Assembly: GCF_000024845.1 (NCBI RefSeq)
Contig: NC_013501.1
Location: 2,398,874-2,462,873 of the forward strand
Length of the DNA: 64,000 nucleotides
DNA from: Rhodothermus marinus DSM 4252
GTDB taxonomy: Bacteria > Bacteroidota > Rhodothermia > Rhodothermales > Rhodothermaceae
Direction of reading: 5' to 3'
Part shown: piece after piece, positions 9,545 through 18,013 of the stretch
How positions within the stretch are numbered: the first letter of the stretch is position 1
Layout of the letters: each line of letters begins with the position of its first letter
Position numbers and translations under genes: made by a program
The notes under the pieces: model-generated
Databases searched by the model: none
Seen by the model: the letters and a program-made list of their open reading frames with translations, nothing else
What the model was told of the DNA's origin: nothing

Positions 9545-12064
9545 CTACTGCACGTCGATTTCCGTCTGCAACCGCAGGTCGCGCGCCGAAGCGCCCACGT
9601 AAAGCGTCCGGCGTCCGGTGGCCTTCACCCAGGCATGGTCTTCGACCGACCAGTACGAAAGCGCGCGGCCGTCGATGCGCACGGTCACCTCCTGCGCCTC
9701 GCCGGGCGCGAGCGTCACGCGCCGGAAGCCCACCAGCTGACGCACGGCCATGGGCACGGGCGGATTTTCCGGCGGCCCCAGATAGACCTGGGGCACGTCG
9801 CTGCCGGCCCGATCACCCGTGTTGCGCACCACGAAGCGCACGACGAAGCCGTCGCCGTCGGGCTCGACGCGCAGGTTCTCGTAGGCGAAGGTCGTGTAGG
9901 AAAGTCCGTGGCCGAAGGGGAACAGCGGTTCGATCTGCTGCGCGTCGTACCAGCGGTACCCTACGAAGATGCCCTCATCGTAGCGCGCCGTCAGATCCAC
10001 GCCCGGGTAGCGCTCCGGCGAAGCCGTCGGCGCATCTTCGGCGCGACGCGGGAACGTGACGGGCAACCGTCCCGCCGGATTGGCGCGGCCGAGCAGCACG
10101 TCGGCCGTGGCCCATCCGCCTTCCTGTCCCGGATACCACATCAGCAGGATCGCACCGACGCGCTCGGCCCAGGGCATCAGCGTGGGCGCCCCTACGTTCA
10201 TCACCACCGTCGTTCGCGGATTGGCCGCCGCCACGGCCTCGACCAGCGCATCCTGGTCCGGGCGCAGGGCCAGCGTCTCCCGGTCGCGCCCCTCGGTTCC
10301 TTCTTCATAGACGAACACGATTGCCGCGTGCGCCGCGCGGGCGGCCTCTGCCGCTTCCTCCAGGAAGGCCGCCCGCCGCTCCGGCGTCACCCAGGCCAGC
10401 CGCACCTGCACCGGATTCTGTCCGGCCGGCAGGAACGGCAGCGACGGCACCTGGCCCGAGATCTGCACCGTCAGCGAGAGCTGCTGCCCGGCCTGCAGCT
10501 CGATTCGATAGGTGGCGTTTTCCAGGCTGTCGGCCGTCGGGATCAGGCTGGCATCGCTGAAGAACATGCCCGTACGCAACACCGGCTGGCCGTCGATCGA
10601 CAGCGTGCCGACGCCCCCGGCCGTCTGCAGTTTGAGTTCATAGACGCCGGCGGTCGGTGCCGTCAGCGTGCCGGTCCAGGTCCACTGCGAACCGGGTGGC
10701 AGCGCCCGCTCGCCGGTAAAGTCGAGCTGGGCGTCGACCTGCGTCGTACCGTCGGCGCCCTGGCGGAGGAGTCCCGGCTGCCCATCGGGCGTCCGGAGGG
10801 CCGAGGAGGGCACCGGCATGCCGTCGAGGTCGATGCCTGGCACGTAACGAATCTGTGCCTGTGGCCCGGCCAGTTCCTGAAGCGCCGCCAGCGTGGACGT
10901 GGTGCGGAAAGGCTGCACGCGGGAGCTACCACCCCCACCGATAAGCGGCCGCGTAGCCGTGGGGCCGATCACGACCAGGTGCTGCAGATCACGTTCGCTC
11001 AGCGGCAGCGTCTGGTTTTCGTTGCGGAGCAGCACGGCTCCGGCTTCGGCCACCTCGCGCGCGACGGCCGCATGCGCTTCGATGTTGATCTCCGGCGGAG
11101 TCGATTCGCCATCCAGCAACCCGAACTGCTCCATCTGCACCAGAATGCGTCGCACCGCCCGATCCACGTAGGCCTCGTCGATCCGCCCGGACTCGACGGC
11201 TGCCAGGAGTGAATCGGCGAAGACGGCCGGTGCCAGCGGCATGTCGGGCGAGCTGAACGGAATCGTGTAGCCCGGCATTTCCTGATCCAGCCCGCGCACG
11301 AGCGATTCCAGGCTGTGCCCGGCGAACCAGTCCGTCATTACCCAGCCCTCGAAGCCCCACTCGTCGCGCAGGATGTCCGTCAGCAGCATTTCATTATCGC
11401 AGGCGTAGGGGCCGTTCACCCGGTTGTAGGCGCACATGACGGCCGCCGCGCCTGCTTTGATGGCCGCCTCGAAGCCCGGCAGGTAGATCTCCCTGAGCGT
11501 GCGCTCGTCCACCACCACGTTCACCCGCATTCGATCGTTTTCAAAGTTGTTGGCCACGTAGTGCTTGACCGTGGCCATCATGCCGGCGTCCTGGATCCCC
11601 CGCACCTCGGCGGCCACCATCTCGGCCGAAAGCAGCGGGTCTTCGCTGAACGTCTCGAAATTGCGGCCCGCCTCGGGCACGCGCACGATGTTGACCATGG
11701 GGGAAAGCAGCACCTCATGCCGGCGTGCCCGGCCTTCAATGCCCATCACGTGGCCGTAGCGATAGGCCAGCTCGGGATCGAACGAAGCAGCCAGTGCGAC
11801 CGGGGCCGGAAGCGCCGTGGCCGGATGGCGCGTGCGAATGCCGGCCGGGCCGTCGGTCAGCCGCATCGCCGGAATGCCCAGGCGGGGTACGCCGGGCACA
11901 TACCCGGCGCCCGCCTCGCCGGTCGGGTCGATCGCCCCGTGCAGCAACGAGATTTTTTCGGCCAGCGTCATGGCCGCCAGCAACGAATCCACGCGGGACG
12001 ATTGCGCCCGCACGGCCGCGGCAAAAACCAGCCCGAAGAGCAGCGTCGTAACAAGGTGCTTCAT
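9545..12064 (-). CDS. secreted beta-glucosidase, glycoside hydrolase family 3 with PA14 domain
   Basis: This exported GH3 enzyme removes terminal beta-linked glucose (or xylose) from oligosaccharides. The start at 12064 gives the signal peptide MKHLVTTLLFGLVFAAAVRA; the ATG at 12097 adds 11 residues before it and is less likely. The GH3 TIM barrel contains GPAGIRTRHPATALP and the nucleophile region GWVMTDWFAG (Asp). The second GH3 domain contains GTEGRDRETLALRPDQ, where the acid/base Glu is expected. A PA14 domain is inserted at about 390-530 (QWTWTGTLTAPTAGVYEL). A fibronectin-III-like C-terminal domain follows. The length of 839 aa fits PA14-containing GH3 enzymes. It forms a single-gene unit with its own promoter and terminator. 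Confidence 0.93.
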   Translation of the reverse strand: MKHLVTTLLFGLVFAAAVRAQSSRVDSLLAAMTLAEKISLLHGAIDPTGEAGAGYVPGVPRLGIPAMRLTDGPAGIRTRHPATALPAPVALAASFDPELAYRYGHVMGIEGRARRHEVLLSPMVNIVRVPEAGRNFETFSEDPLLSAEMVAAEVRGIQDAGMMATVKHYVANNFENDRMRVNVVVDERTLREIYLPGFEAAIKAGAAAVMCAYNRVNGPYACDNEMLLTDILRDEWGFEGWVMTDWFAGHSLESLVRGLDQEMPGYTIPFSSPDMPLAPAVFADSLLAAVESGRIDEAYVDRAVRRILVQMEQFGLLDGESTPPEINIEAHAAVAREVAEAGAVLLRNENQTLPLSERDLQHLVVIGPTATRPLIGGGGSSRVQPFRTTSTLAALQELAGPQAQIRYVPGIDLDGMPVPSSALRTPDGQPGLLRQGADGTTQVDAQLDFTGERALPPGSQWTWTGTLTAPTAGVYELKLQTAGGVGTLSIDGQPVLRTGMFFSDASLIPTADSLENATYRIELQAGQQLSLTVQISGQVPSLPFLPAGQNPVQVRLAWVTPERRAAFLEEAAEAARAAHAAIVFVYEEGTEGRDRETLALRPDQDALVEAVAAANPRTTVVMNVGAPTLMPWAERVGAILLMWYPGQEGGWATADVLLGRANPAGRLPVTFPRRAEDAPTASPERYPGVDLTARYDEGIFVGYRWYDAQQIEPLFPFGHGLSYTTFAYENLRVEPDGDGFVVRFVVRNTGDRAGSDVPQVYLGPPENPPVPMAVRQLVGFRRVTLAPGEAQEVTVRIDGRALSYWSVEDHAWVKATGRRTLYVGASARDLRLQTEIDVQ

Positions 12065-12109
12065 GACCGTCCGCTGTTTGCTCAAATGGTTTGACACGGG
12101 TATAGCCTA

Positions 12110-12117
12110 CAAAGATA
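12110..12117 (-). promoter_or_regulatory. candidate Bacteroidota-type -7 box upstream of the beta-glucosidase
   Basis: On the minus strand this reads TATCTTTG, which matches the Bacteroidota -7 consensus TAnnTTTG. It sits 46 bp upstream of the chosen start codon, with a T-rich stretch near the -33 position. It was found by eye only. Confidence 0.4.
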
Positions 12118-12279
12118 CCGGTTAACCCGCAAGCCCGAAAAACATCCCTTTTCATGGACGGCACAATAAAGGCACGAGTGGCACCGGAGTCATGGCCTGG
12201 GCTTGCGTTTCGGGCGGGAAGGTTGTACCATTTCGGCAAAGTTGCTCCTTTTTTCACCAGACAACAGCCCTGTCCGGCG

Positions 12280-13605
12280 ATGATTCGTCCCCGGTACATC
12301 GAAGACGTGATCGATCTGACCGATCCGGCGCTGAATCACATTCTGAACATGAGCGTCGAGGAGGCCCGCGCACGTGTGCGCTCGGGCGACCCGAAGGCGG
12401 TGCGGGCCATCGAGGGATCGTTTGCACTGGTGGCCCGTGACGGCAAGACGGTACGCCTGGCCCGCTCGATGGACCGTCCCATGCGCTACTTTCTGGCCAA
12501 GCGCGAGGACGGCCCCGCGCTGGTCGTGGCCCATCGCATTGAGGAAATTCACCGCTGGCTGCAATCGGTCGGTTTTGCCGATCAGTTTCATCCGAGCTAC
12601 ACGCGCATGGTGCCCGCCCACTACGTGGTCACGCTGGAACTGATCGGCTGCCCGGATCCGGCGCCCGCCTACACGCGCTTTTTCGAAATCCCCACCGAAA
12701 CGCTGCCGCCCGACATTCCCACCATCGGACGCTACTACATCGGCGCGCTCAAGGAAGAAATCCGGCGCTGGTTGCTGAGCATTCCCGAAGACGAGCCCAT
12801 CGGCGTGACGTTTTCGGGCGGTATCGATAGCGGTTCGGTCTTCCTGGTCACCTACCACACGCTGCTGGAGCTGGGCATGAATCCCGGCCGACTCAAAGCC
12901 TTCACGCTGGACCTGGGCGACGGCCCCGACCGCAATCAGGCCTTTGCGTTTCTGCAACAACTCGGACTGGAGCTGTTCTGGGAGCCGGTAGAGGCGGGTC
13001 CGGAGCTGATTGACATCCGGGAGGTGGTGCGCATCGTCGAAGACTACAAGCCGCTCGACATCGAGTCGGCCGCCATGCACTATGCGCTGGCCCGCGCCCT
13101 GCGCCGGCGCTACCCGAACTGGAAGTACCTGCTCGACGGCGAGGGCGGCGACGAAAACCTCCGCGCCTATCCCATCGAGCACAATCCGGAGCTGACCGTC
13201 TACAGCATCATCAACAATCATCTGCTCTACCACGAGGGCTGGGGCGTGGACAAATTCAAGCACTCGATCACCTACACGGGCGGCCTCAGCCGCGCCTACA
13301 CGCGCACCTTCGCCATCAACCGGCACTTCGGCTTTGAGGGCTTCAGCCCCTACACGCGCCCGAACGTGATCGAAGTGGCCGAAAAGATTCCCTTTGCCGA
13401 GCTGACCGGCTACGACAAGGAAAGGCTCTATCGGCTCAAAGGCGAGGTGGTCTATCACGGCGTCCGAGCCGTCACCGGCTTCGAGATGCCCGTGTTCGAG
13501 AAGCGCCGCTTCCAGCACGGTGCCCTGCCCGAAGCGCGCCTGCGCGAACTGATTCCGCCCGAGCGCCAGCTCCGGCGCATGGTGGAGGACCTGTTCGTAT
13601 CATGA
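12280..13605 (+). CDS. asparagine-synthetase-like amidotransferase with degenerate glutaminase domain
   Basis: The C-terminal half is an AsnB-type ATP-pyrophosphatase domain: PP-loop TFSGGIDSGS at about 179-186 and the acceptor-side motif LLDGEGGDEN near 285. The N-terminal half keeps the outline of a glutamine amidotransferase (EGSFALVARDG, then ARSMDRPMRYF) but lacks the Cys2 nucleophile, because the protein begins MIRPRYIED. It would therefore use free ammonia or another amine, or only adenylate a carboxylate. An in-frame ATG at 12154 would add 42 residues with no family character, so I prefer 12280. Its stop overlaps the start of the radical SAM gene (ATGA). The substrate is unknown, and true asparagine synthesis is not the obvious role. 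Confidence 0.75.
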   Translation: MIRPRYIEDVIDLTDPALNHILNMSVEEARARVRSGDPKAVRAIEGSFALVARDGKTVRLARSMDRPMRYFLAKREDGPALVVAHRIEEIHRWLQSVGFADQFHPSYTRMVPAHYVVTLELIGCPDPAPAYTRFFEIPTETLPPDIPTIGRYYIGALKEEIRRWLLSIPEDEPIGVTFSGGIDSGSVFLVTYHTLLELGMNPGRLKAFTLDLGDGPDRNQAFAFLQQLGLELFWEPVEAGPELIDIREVVRIVEDYKPLDIESAAMHYALARALRRRYPNWKYLLDGEGGDENLRAYPIEHNPELTVYSIINNHLLYHEGWGVDKFKHSITYTGGLSRAYTRTFAINRHFGFEGFSPYTRPNVIEVAEKIPFAELTGYDKERLYRLKGEVVYHGVRAVTGFEMPVFEKRRFQHGALPEARLRELIPPERQLRRMVEDLFVS

Positions 13606-14570
13606 ACGAACTGACGCGCTGGGAAACGCTCACGCCGCTGGCTCGCACGCGGTTGATCCGACGGCTACGGCCGCCCCGAGCCCCGGTCGATCCGGAGTGT
13701 CCCTACGGCTTCCACCACGAGCAGGAGCGGGCGCCCGACGGCCGCCTGGAGCGCGTCAACGTGGTTTTTCTGACCAACCGGGAATGCCCGTGGACGTGCA
13801 CCATGTGCGACCTGTGGCGCCACACCACCACGGCGCCGGTCACGGCCGACCAGATCCTGCGCCAGCTCGACCACGCCCTGGAACGCCTGCCCGAAGCCGA
13901 CGCCGTCAAGCTCTACAACAGCGGAAGCTTCTTCGATCGACTGGCGATTCCGCCGGCGGCCTACCGGGGCATTGCCGAACGGCTGCGCGGCTATCGGCGC
14001 GTGATCGTCGAGTCGCATCCGGCCCTGCTGGGCCGTCGGACGCTCCAGTTCCGGGACCTGCTCGACGGCCGGCTCGAGGTGGCCATCGGGGTCGAGTGCG
14101 TTCATCCGGGCGTGCTCGATGCGCTCAACAAACGCCTGACCGTGGCCGACCTGGAGCGCGCCGTGGCCTGGCTGCACGAGCACGCGCTGCTCATCCGGGC
14201 GTTCATCCTGCTCCGGCCGCCGTTTCTACCGGACGAAGCCGCCCTCGACTGGACCTGCCGCACCGTGCAATGGGCCGTGGATCGGGACATCCAGACCATC
14301 GTGCTCATCCCGACCCGCACGGGCAACGGCGTCATGGAACGACTTGAGCAGGTTGGACGCTTCGCCCCGCCCACACCCGACGCGATTGAGGCGGCCGCCG
14401 CCTTTCTGTTTGCGCAACCGGCTCCGGTGCGGCTGCTGGATACCTGGGACCTGGCGCGCTTCTACCCGTGCCCGGACTGCGCCCGGCTCCAGCAGGAACG
14501 CTTCGAACGCATGAATCGGACGCAGACCTGGGAAGCTGCCGTCCGCTGTCCGAACTGCACCGCGCCATGA
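13602..14570 (+). CDS. radical SAM protein related to RaSEA (TIGR01210-like)
   Basis: The 322-aa protein has the radical SAM cluster motif ECPWTCTMCDLW (CX3CX2C) at about 62-73. It also has segments characteristic of the archaeosine enzyme RaSEA and its bacterial relatives: KLYNSGSFFD, VIVESHPALL, EVAIGVECVHP and AFILLRPPFL. Two CxxC pairs near the C-terminus (CPDC and CPNC) could bind zinc or a second cluster. RaSEA itself modifies tRNA with ArcS in archaea, which is not expected in a bacterium, so the target here must differ. It overlaps both neighbours by four bases, which ties it to the amidotransferase-like and flavoprotein genes in one pathway. Confidence 0.72.
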   Translation: MNELTRWETLTPLARTRLIRRLRPPRAPVDPECPYGFHHEQERAPDGRLERVNVVFLTNRECPWTCTMCDLWRHTTTAPVTADQILRQLDHALERLPEADAVKLYNSGSFFDRLAIPPAAYRGIAERLRGYRRVIVESHPALLGRRTLQFRDLLDGRLEVAIGVECVHPGVLDALNKRLTVADLERAVAWLHEHALLIRAFILLRPPFLPDEAALDWTCRTVQWAVDRDIQTIVLIPTRTGNGVMERLEQVGRFAPPTPDAIEAAAAFLFAQPAPVRLLDTWDLARFYPCPDCARLQQERFERMNRTQTWEAAVRCPNCTAP

Positions 14571-16102
14571 ACGACCGCTGCGACGTGGCCATCCTGGGCG
14601 CCGGCTTCGGTGGCGCGCTGCTGGCGCTGCTCCTGCGCCGCCGTGGCCTTTCGGTAACGCTAATTGAAAAAGGTCGCCCGCGCTTTGCCATCGGTGAATC
14701 CTCGACGCCGCTGGCGAACCTGTACCTGGAGCAGATCGCGCGGGCATTCGATCTGCCCGAACTGCTACCGCTTACCAAATACGGCCGCTGGAAAGCCACG
14801 CATCCCGAATTGCCGGTGGGCAAAAAGCGTGGCTTCACGTTCTTCTGGCACCGGCCCGGACGCACCTGGACGCCGCAGCTGGACGACTACCCTGCCTACC
14901 TGCTGGTGGCCGCCTCGCCGCACGACGCCATCGCCGACACGCACTGGTACCGTCCTGCCTTCGACGCCTACCTGACGGCCCTGGCGCTCCGCGCCGGCGT
15001 TCGCTACCTGGAGCCTGCCGTGCCCGTGGCGGCCGAAGTGGAGGCGTCCGGCGCGCGTCTCCGCCTCGAAACACCTGGCGGCCCGTACACGCTGGACGCC
15101 CGCTTCGTGGTGGACGCCACCGGTCCGGCCGCCTGGCTGGTCCGTCACCTGGGCCATCGCCCTGAGCCTCATCCCTACCTTCCGGAGCGCGTGGCCATTT
15201 TCGCCCATTTTCGCAACGTGGCCCGCGCCGACGCCTGGCTCGACGACCGGCGGGATCGCTGGCCCTATCGGCCCGACGATGCGGCCGTCCACCACCTGCT
15301 CGAAGAAGGCTGGGCCTGGGTGCTGCACTTCGACCATGGGATCACCAGCGCCGGCCTTTCGCTCCAGGCCGATCGCCTGCCCGCTCGCGATCCCGACACC
15401 TGCTGGCGGCACGTGCTCGCCCGCTACCCTTTGCTCCGGGCCCTGTTCGCCCGTGCCACCCCGCTCTATCCACTGCGCATGGTGCCCGAACGGCCGCTGT
15501 TTTTTCGAGAACTGGCCGGGCCGGGCTGGGCCATGCTCCCGAGCGGCGCAGGCATCCTCGATCCGCTGCTTTCCACCGGCAACCCGCTGACCTTGCTGGG
15601 CGTGTGGCGCCTGGCCGAACTGCTCACCCGATACCGGGCCATGCCGCCCGCCGATGCCCTGCAGAACTATCGGCGGCAAACGCTGCACGAACTCGACCAG
15701 ACGGCCCGTCTGCTGGGCGCGCTATGGCGCGTGCTGGACCGCCCGAACCGGTTCACGCTGCTTTCCAAGCTGTATTTCGCCGCGGCCAGCTTCCGCGAAA
15801 CGCGCATCCGGCTCGAAAAAGAAACCGGCATTCCGGGGTTTCTTCTCACCGACCACGCCGGCTTCTGCCGGGTGCAGGATCGGCTGCTGGCGGCCATCGA
15901 GCGGGGGCAGGAGCCCGACGATGCCGACGTGCGGGCGGCACTGGAGCCGTTCGACGTGGCCGGTCTCTGTGCGGAACGGGACGGGTTCTACCCGGCACGG
16001 GCCGAGGACGTGCTGAACGCCTGCCACAAGATCCCCGCCTCGCCCGAAGAGGTATGGGCCGGTCTGCAGCGAAGCGGATTCCTTTTGGCCGAGCCTGCCT
16101 GA
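14567..16102 (+). CDS. FAD-dependent oxidoreductase, flavin halogenase-like
   Basis: The 511-aa protein starts with a Rossmann FAD-binding motif (DVAILGAGFGGALLALLLRRRG) and then GESSTPL, the second signature of the tryptophan-halogenase/geranylgeranyl-reductase group. The segment GWAWVLHFDHGITSAGLS occupies the place of the WxWxIP halogenase motif, with WAWVL instead of the canonical residues, so halogenation is only one possibility. A later GILDPLLSTGNPLTL motif fits FAD contact. The start at 14567 overlaps the radical SAM stop (ATGA). It is the last gene of the trio, and its substrate is unknown. Confidence 0.72.
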   Translation: MNDRCDVAILGAGFGGALLALLLRRRGLSVTLIEKGRPRFAIGESSTPLANLYLEQIARAFDLPELLPLTKYGRWKATHPELPVGKKRGFTFFWHRPGRTWTPQLDDYPAYLLVAASPHDAIADTHWYRPAFDAYLTALALRAGVRYLEPAVPVAAEVEASGARLRLETPGGPYTLDARFVVDATGPAAWLVRHLGHRPEPHPYLPERVAIFAHFRNVARADAWLDDRRDRWPYRPDDAAVHHLLEEGWAWVLHFDHGITSAGLSLQADRLPARDPDTCWRHVLARYPLLRALFARATPLYPLRMVPERPLFFRELAGPGWAMLPSGAGILDPLLSTGNPLTLLGVWRLAELLTRYRAMPPADALQNYRRQTLHELDQTARLLGALWRVLDRPNRFTLLSKLYFAAASFRETRIRLEKETGIPGFLLTDHAGFCRVQDRLLAAIERGQEPDDADVRAALEPFDVAGLCAERDGFYPARAEDVLNACHKIPASPEEVWAGLQRSGFLLAEPA

Positions 16103-16105
16103 CAC

Positions 16106-16134
16106 AAAAAAACGGGCACCCGCTCAGGCGCCCG
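16106..16134 (-). terminator. rho-independent terminator of the 96-aa gene
   Basis: On the minus strand a GC hairpin (CGGGC/GCCCG plus inner pairs) is followed by seven T. Flanking GACACAA and TTGTGTC extend the stem, so it may also stop plus-strand transcription from the flavoprotein operon. Confidence 0.8.
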
Positions 16135-16158
16135 GTTGTGTCCTGAATTACGCTGGTT

Positions 16159-16449
16159 TCAGTTCACAAACAGTTTGGGTTTGTCCTCCTCGATCACTTC
16201 CAGGTCCTGAATGGCAAACCAGCCTTCGTTTTCCTCACCGGCGCTGTTCCGATAGGGCACGTTCGGGTCGCCCGTGGTGATGTCCACCACGTAGGCCAGG
16301 TCCTTCTTGATCTCGTTGCCGTTGGCGTCCTTCCCGACCGGCACGTCGGCCGCCACGTCGGCCACGCGGCCTTCGATGCTCCCCAGCAGCCAGCCTTCGC
16401 GCGTGTACAGATGCACCCGCACGCGTTTGCCGATCAGATCGTAGCGCAT
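16159..16449 (-). CDS. hypothetical protein, 96 aa
   Basis: This is a small acidic soluble protein without a signal peptide. It looks like an all-beta barrel: RYDLIGKRVRVHLYTREGWLLGSIEGRVADV suggests an SH3/KOW-like start, and WFAIQDLEVIEED a final strand. No family can be named with confidence. It is a single-gene unit with its own terminator, diverging from the UPF0489 gene. Confidence 0.65.
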   Translation of the reverse strand: MRYDLIGKRVRVHLYTREGWLLGSIEGRVADVAADVPVGKDANGNEIKKDLAYVVDITTGDPNVPYRNSAGEENEGWFAIQDLEVIEEDKPKLFVN

Positions 16450-16604
16450 GGCTTATGCTCGGCCCTTTATTTTCAGGTTCGGTGTAACGAAACGCAAAAT
16501 CCTGCGCTGGAGATTCCGAAAGCGCTGCAACATGGTTGGAAACCCGTCGGCATCTTTCGTAAAATTAAGCAGCTTGCAGGGCCGATGCATCCGGAGTCAT
16601 TCCC

Positions 16605-17384
16605 ATGGCGGTACGGATTCTGGACATCGACCTGGACTTCTTTCTCAACAAAGTGCAATTCTGGCCCGGTTTCGGGCGACCGGTCGATCCGGCATTGCGG
16701 CCCTGGTCGCCCGAAGCGGTACGCGACTTTCTGGAGAACCGCTGCGGCCTGCGGCGCGACCGGCCGCTGCCGGGATTGATCGTGGACGAGCACCACGAGA
16801 TCTTTTTCGACTGGCGGCGGCGCATTCAGGAGGGGTTGCTGCAACCGCCTTTCGAGGTGGTGCACATCGACGCGCACGCCGACCTGGGCTTCGGGGATGC
16901 AAGCGTGCCCTATGTGGTGACCGAACTGCTGAGTCTGCCGCCGGCCAAACGTGCCTTTCCGCGCGTGGGCGGCCGCGAAGGGCTGGGTCCCGGCAACTAC
17001 CTGCTCTTTGCCATCGCCTGCCGCTGGATCAGTCGCCTGACCTACGTCTATCATCCGGGGCGCTATCCGGACCTGCCCGAACGCATCGTGCAGCTGGACG
17101 CCCGCGGCGAGGGCTGCGTTCAGCTTCCCTGGTATGGCCCGCGTCCCCCCGAAGCGTTACAGCAGCGCTGGCCAGACGAACCGCTGGCCTGGGAGCCGTC
17201 GGTACCCTACCGCGAAGTGCCCGGCCCGACCTATCGCAACACCGAAGGCCCCTTCGACCTGCTCTACATCGCCCGCTCGCCCGCCTACACCCCCGCCGAA
17301 GCCGATCGGTTGCTGGAAATCTTCAGCGCGTATCTCCAAAGCCCCACCGTCTGCGCCTCCGTGCTATCAGGTCGGGCAGCCTGA
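16605..17384 (+). CDS. UPF0489 family protein
   Basis: The 259-aa protein matches the UPF0489 pattern. It starts RILDIDLDFFLN, has DEHHEIFFDW and the metal-site-like motif VVHIDAHADLGFGD at about 85-97, then GNYLLFAIA. HIDAHAD resembles the arginase/ureohydrolase metal site, so a binuclear metal hydrolase role is plausible, but no reaction is established for the family. It is transcribed alone and converges on the ECF sigma gene with 7 bp between them. Confidence 0.75.
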   Translation: MAVRILDIDLDFFLNKVQFWPGFGRPVDPALRPWSPEAVRDFLENRCGLRRDRPLPGLIVDEHHEIFFDWRRRIQEGLLQPPFEVVHIDAHADLGFGDASVPYVVTELLSLPPAKRAFPRVGGREGLGPGNYLLFAIACRWISRLTYVYHPGRYPDLPERIVQLDARGEGCVQLPWYGPRPPEALQQRWPDEPLAWEPSVPYREVPGPTYRNTEGPFDLLYIARSPAYTPAEADRLLEIFSAYLQSPTVCASVLSGRAA

Positions 17385-17391
17385 CCCGGCT

Positions 17392-17928
17392 TCAGGTCAA
17401 TGGATGCAGATACTGCGAGAGAAACCGGAGCGCACGTCCCATCTGCGTCTCAACGGTTTTTACCGAGATCCCCATCACCTCTGCGATCTCCCGGTACGAC
17501 AGCCCGTGATAGCGACTCAGTAGAAAAATGGTGCGTCGTGTCTCCGGTAGCTGCGCCAGGGCCCGTTCAATGGCCGCTGTCAGTTCTGCGGCCTGAACGG
17601 CCTGTTCCGGCGAAGGACTCCAACGTGCAGCCTGCTCATGGAATTGTTCCAACCGGCGGCGTTTCATTTTCTGATGGGCCAGGTAATTCAAGGCCGCATT
17701 GCGAACGGATCGATAAAGATACAGGCGCGCCCGCTCGGTGTCGTCCCAGTCGATCTCTCGTTCCCAGGCCCGCACAAAAGCGCCCTGTACCAGATCTTCC
17801 ACCTCATCCGGATCCTGCAGAAATCGTTGCGCAAAATCACACAGTTCGGCATAGTACTGCAAGAAAAACTGGCGAAAGAAACGATAGCGGCTATGTGCAG
17901 GCTCCAGCGGCATACACGTCGCGCTCAA
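17392..17928 (-). CDS. ECF RNA polymerase sigma factor
   Basis: This 178-aa extracytoplasmic-function sigma factor has region 2 at about 25-90 (FAQRFLQDPDEVEDLVQGAFVRAWE) and region 4 at about 120-172 (LPETRRTIFLLSRYHGLSYREIAEVMGISVKTVETQMGRAL). It resembles the Bacteroides-expansion sigma factors that work with FecR anti-sigma factors and SusC transducers. It is the last gene of the long minus-strand polysaccharide operon, 85 bp after the MFS transporter, while the FecR gene is the first gene 13 kb away. I infer that the two are partners. In most such loci sigma and FecR genes are adjacent. Confidence 0.9.
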   Translation of the reverse strand: MSATCMPLEPAHSRYRFFRQFFLQYYAELCDFAQRFLQDPDEVEDLVQGAFVRAWEREIDWDDTERARLYLYRSVRNAALNYLAHQKMKRRRLEQFHEQAARWSPSPEQAVQAAELTAAIERALAQLPETRRTIFLLSRYHGLSYREIAEVMGISVKTVETQMGRALRFLSQYLHPLT

Positions 17929-18013
17929 CCCGTTTCGTTACAACAAGGTCCAGGCACCTTTCCCCGACCTCCGGAAAGCATTGCTACATGGTTATGTGTT
18001 TGCCGGATAGCCT

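Noticed and set aside
12154-12279. Upstream ATG or precursor peptide before the AsnB-like gene
   Set aside because: The 42 codons are in frame with the gene, look random and show no leader/core features.
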